A stretch of DNA of 64,000 nucleotides, taken from the NCBI GenBank assembly GCA_016342345.1, contig JAEINO010000010.1:18956-82955 (forward strand), in the 5' to 3' direction. Below the pieces are notes generated by a model. It had not been told where the DNA came from and searched no databases. It was given only the letters and a program-made list of their open reading frames with translations. The translations under genes and the position numbers were made by a program. Origin of the DNA: Pseudodesulfovibrio sp. GTDB lineage: Bacteria > Desulfobacterota > Desulfovibrionia > Desulfovibrionales > Desulfovibrionaceae. Shown here piece by piece: positions 63,780-64,000 of the stretch. Within the stretch, counting starts at the first letter, position 1. Each line of letters begins with the position of its first letter.

Positions 63780-63910
63780 AGTTCCTCCTATCAGGATGTT
63801 GATTGTTAAAGATCAAACATCCTAACCCCGGTTTTCGGCCCAAGATGAAAACGGGCGAAAAGGGATATTAAAAGGACAAAAAAAACATAAGAAAGCAGCT
63901 TGACACAGTT
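63780..63910 (-). promoter_or_regulatory. Shared leader, copy upstream of amidase gene 2
   Basis: Minus-strand order: TGTCAAGCTGC, CCTTTTAATATCCC, TTCGCCCGTTTTCATC, CCGAAAACCGGGGTTAGG. The hairpin GGATGTTTGAT/ATCAACATCC and TGATAGGAGG just before the ATG follow. Close to the copy at 61.1 kb. A REP-like GGGGGGACAC core follows at 63926; the final 60 bp hold no recognised gene. Confidence 0.65.
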
Positions 63911-64000
63911 TTTTGAATGCAGATGTGGGGGGACACTTAACATGAGAAGCTAGAGACTGCCGGGGGAATATAGGACTTTCATGGGACTTTTGTAGGACTG

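Overview
The window looks like chromosomal DNA of a sulfate-reducing deltaproteobacterium of the Desulfovibrio/Pseudodesulfovibrio type. This is inferred from family content: a tungsten aldehyde ferredoxin oxidoreductase with its polyferredoxin, a DUF39 homocysteine-biosynthesis protein, a selenium-trafficking YedE/YedF cluster, and the order dnaA-dnaN-gyrB-gyrA. The replication origin is probably close to 28-30 kb. Plus-strand genes left of it are C-rich, while plus-strand genes right of it are G/T-rich, as expected where leading and lagging strands switch.

Layout. 0-13 kb: aldehyde oxidoreductase (cut by the window edge), a glycosyltransferase, a diguanylate cyclase, a PglA/PglC-like glycan initiation pair, a universal stress protein, glutamine synthetase, an HD-GYP phosphodiesterase, a HAD phosphatase, endonuclease IV and two small nucleic-acid-binding proteins. 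13-23 kb: a PAS-PP2C phosphatase, a MarR regulator, LysE and PACE transporters, a DUF2975/XRE pair, ComM with a nearby relic of itself, a glycosyltransferase and two small envelope proteins. 23-30 kb: a pabABC operon, ftsEX and DUF39. 30-38.5 kb: dnaA, dnaN, gyrB, gyrA and a TPR lipoprotein. 38.7-48.5 kb: two large sensor kinases, the selenium cluster, a DUF4390 protein and an epimerase. 48.5-52 kb: a decayed zone with a chimeric aconitase-X/RTX pseudogene, an M15 peptidase, a 3D-domain lipoprotein, a PIN protein and REP-like palindromes. 52.6-64 kb: a stacked accessory region divided by four 3'-end fragments of a tRNA-Ala-like gene. It carries putative toxin/immunity modules, CopG-type antitoxin-like genes, an acyltransferase, a CPBP protease and a Cys-rich membrane protein.

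Two signals stand out. (1) A 152-bp MITE-like repeat occurs five times. Every copy has GGAAG...CTTCC ends and is flanked by its own 4-bp YTAR duplication (TTAG, TTAG, TTAG, CTAG, CTAA). Four of the five duplications contain the stop codon of a neighbouring gene. Two sequence subfamilies differ by paired changes that keep internal stems. (2) The right-hand accessory region appears to have grown by repeated integration at a tRNA-Ala 3' end. The oldest junction is the most degraded. The cargo includes two paralogous proteins with a nearly constant N-terminus and a divergent CHAP-type amidase C-terminus, each followed by a different membrane-anchored BamE/SmpA-like protein. All three candidate toxin genes share one upstream leader, and that leader also occurs alone at 28.2 kb near the origin. 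No integrase, transposase, rRNA, intact tRNA or CRISPR array is visible.
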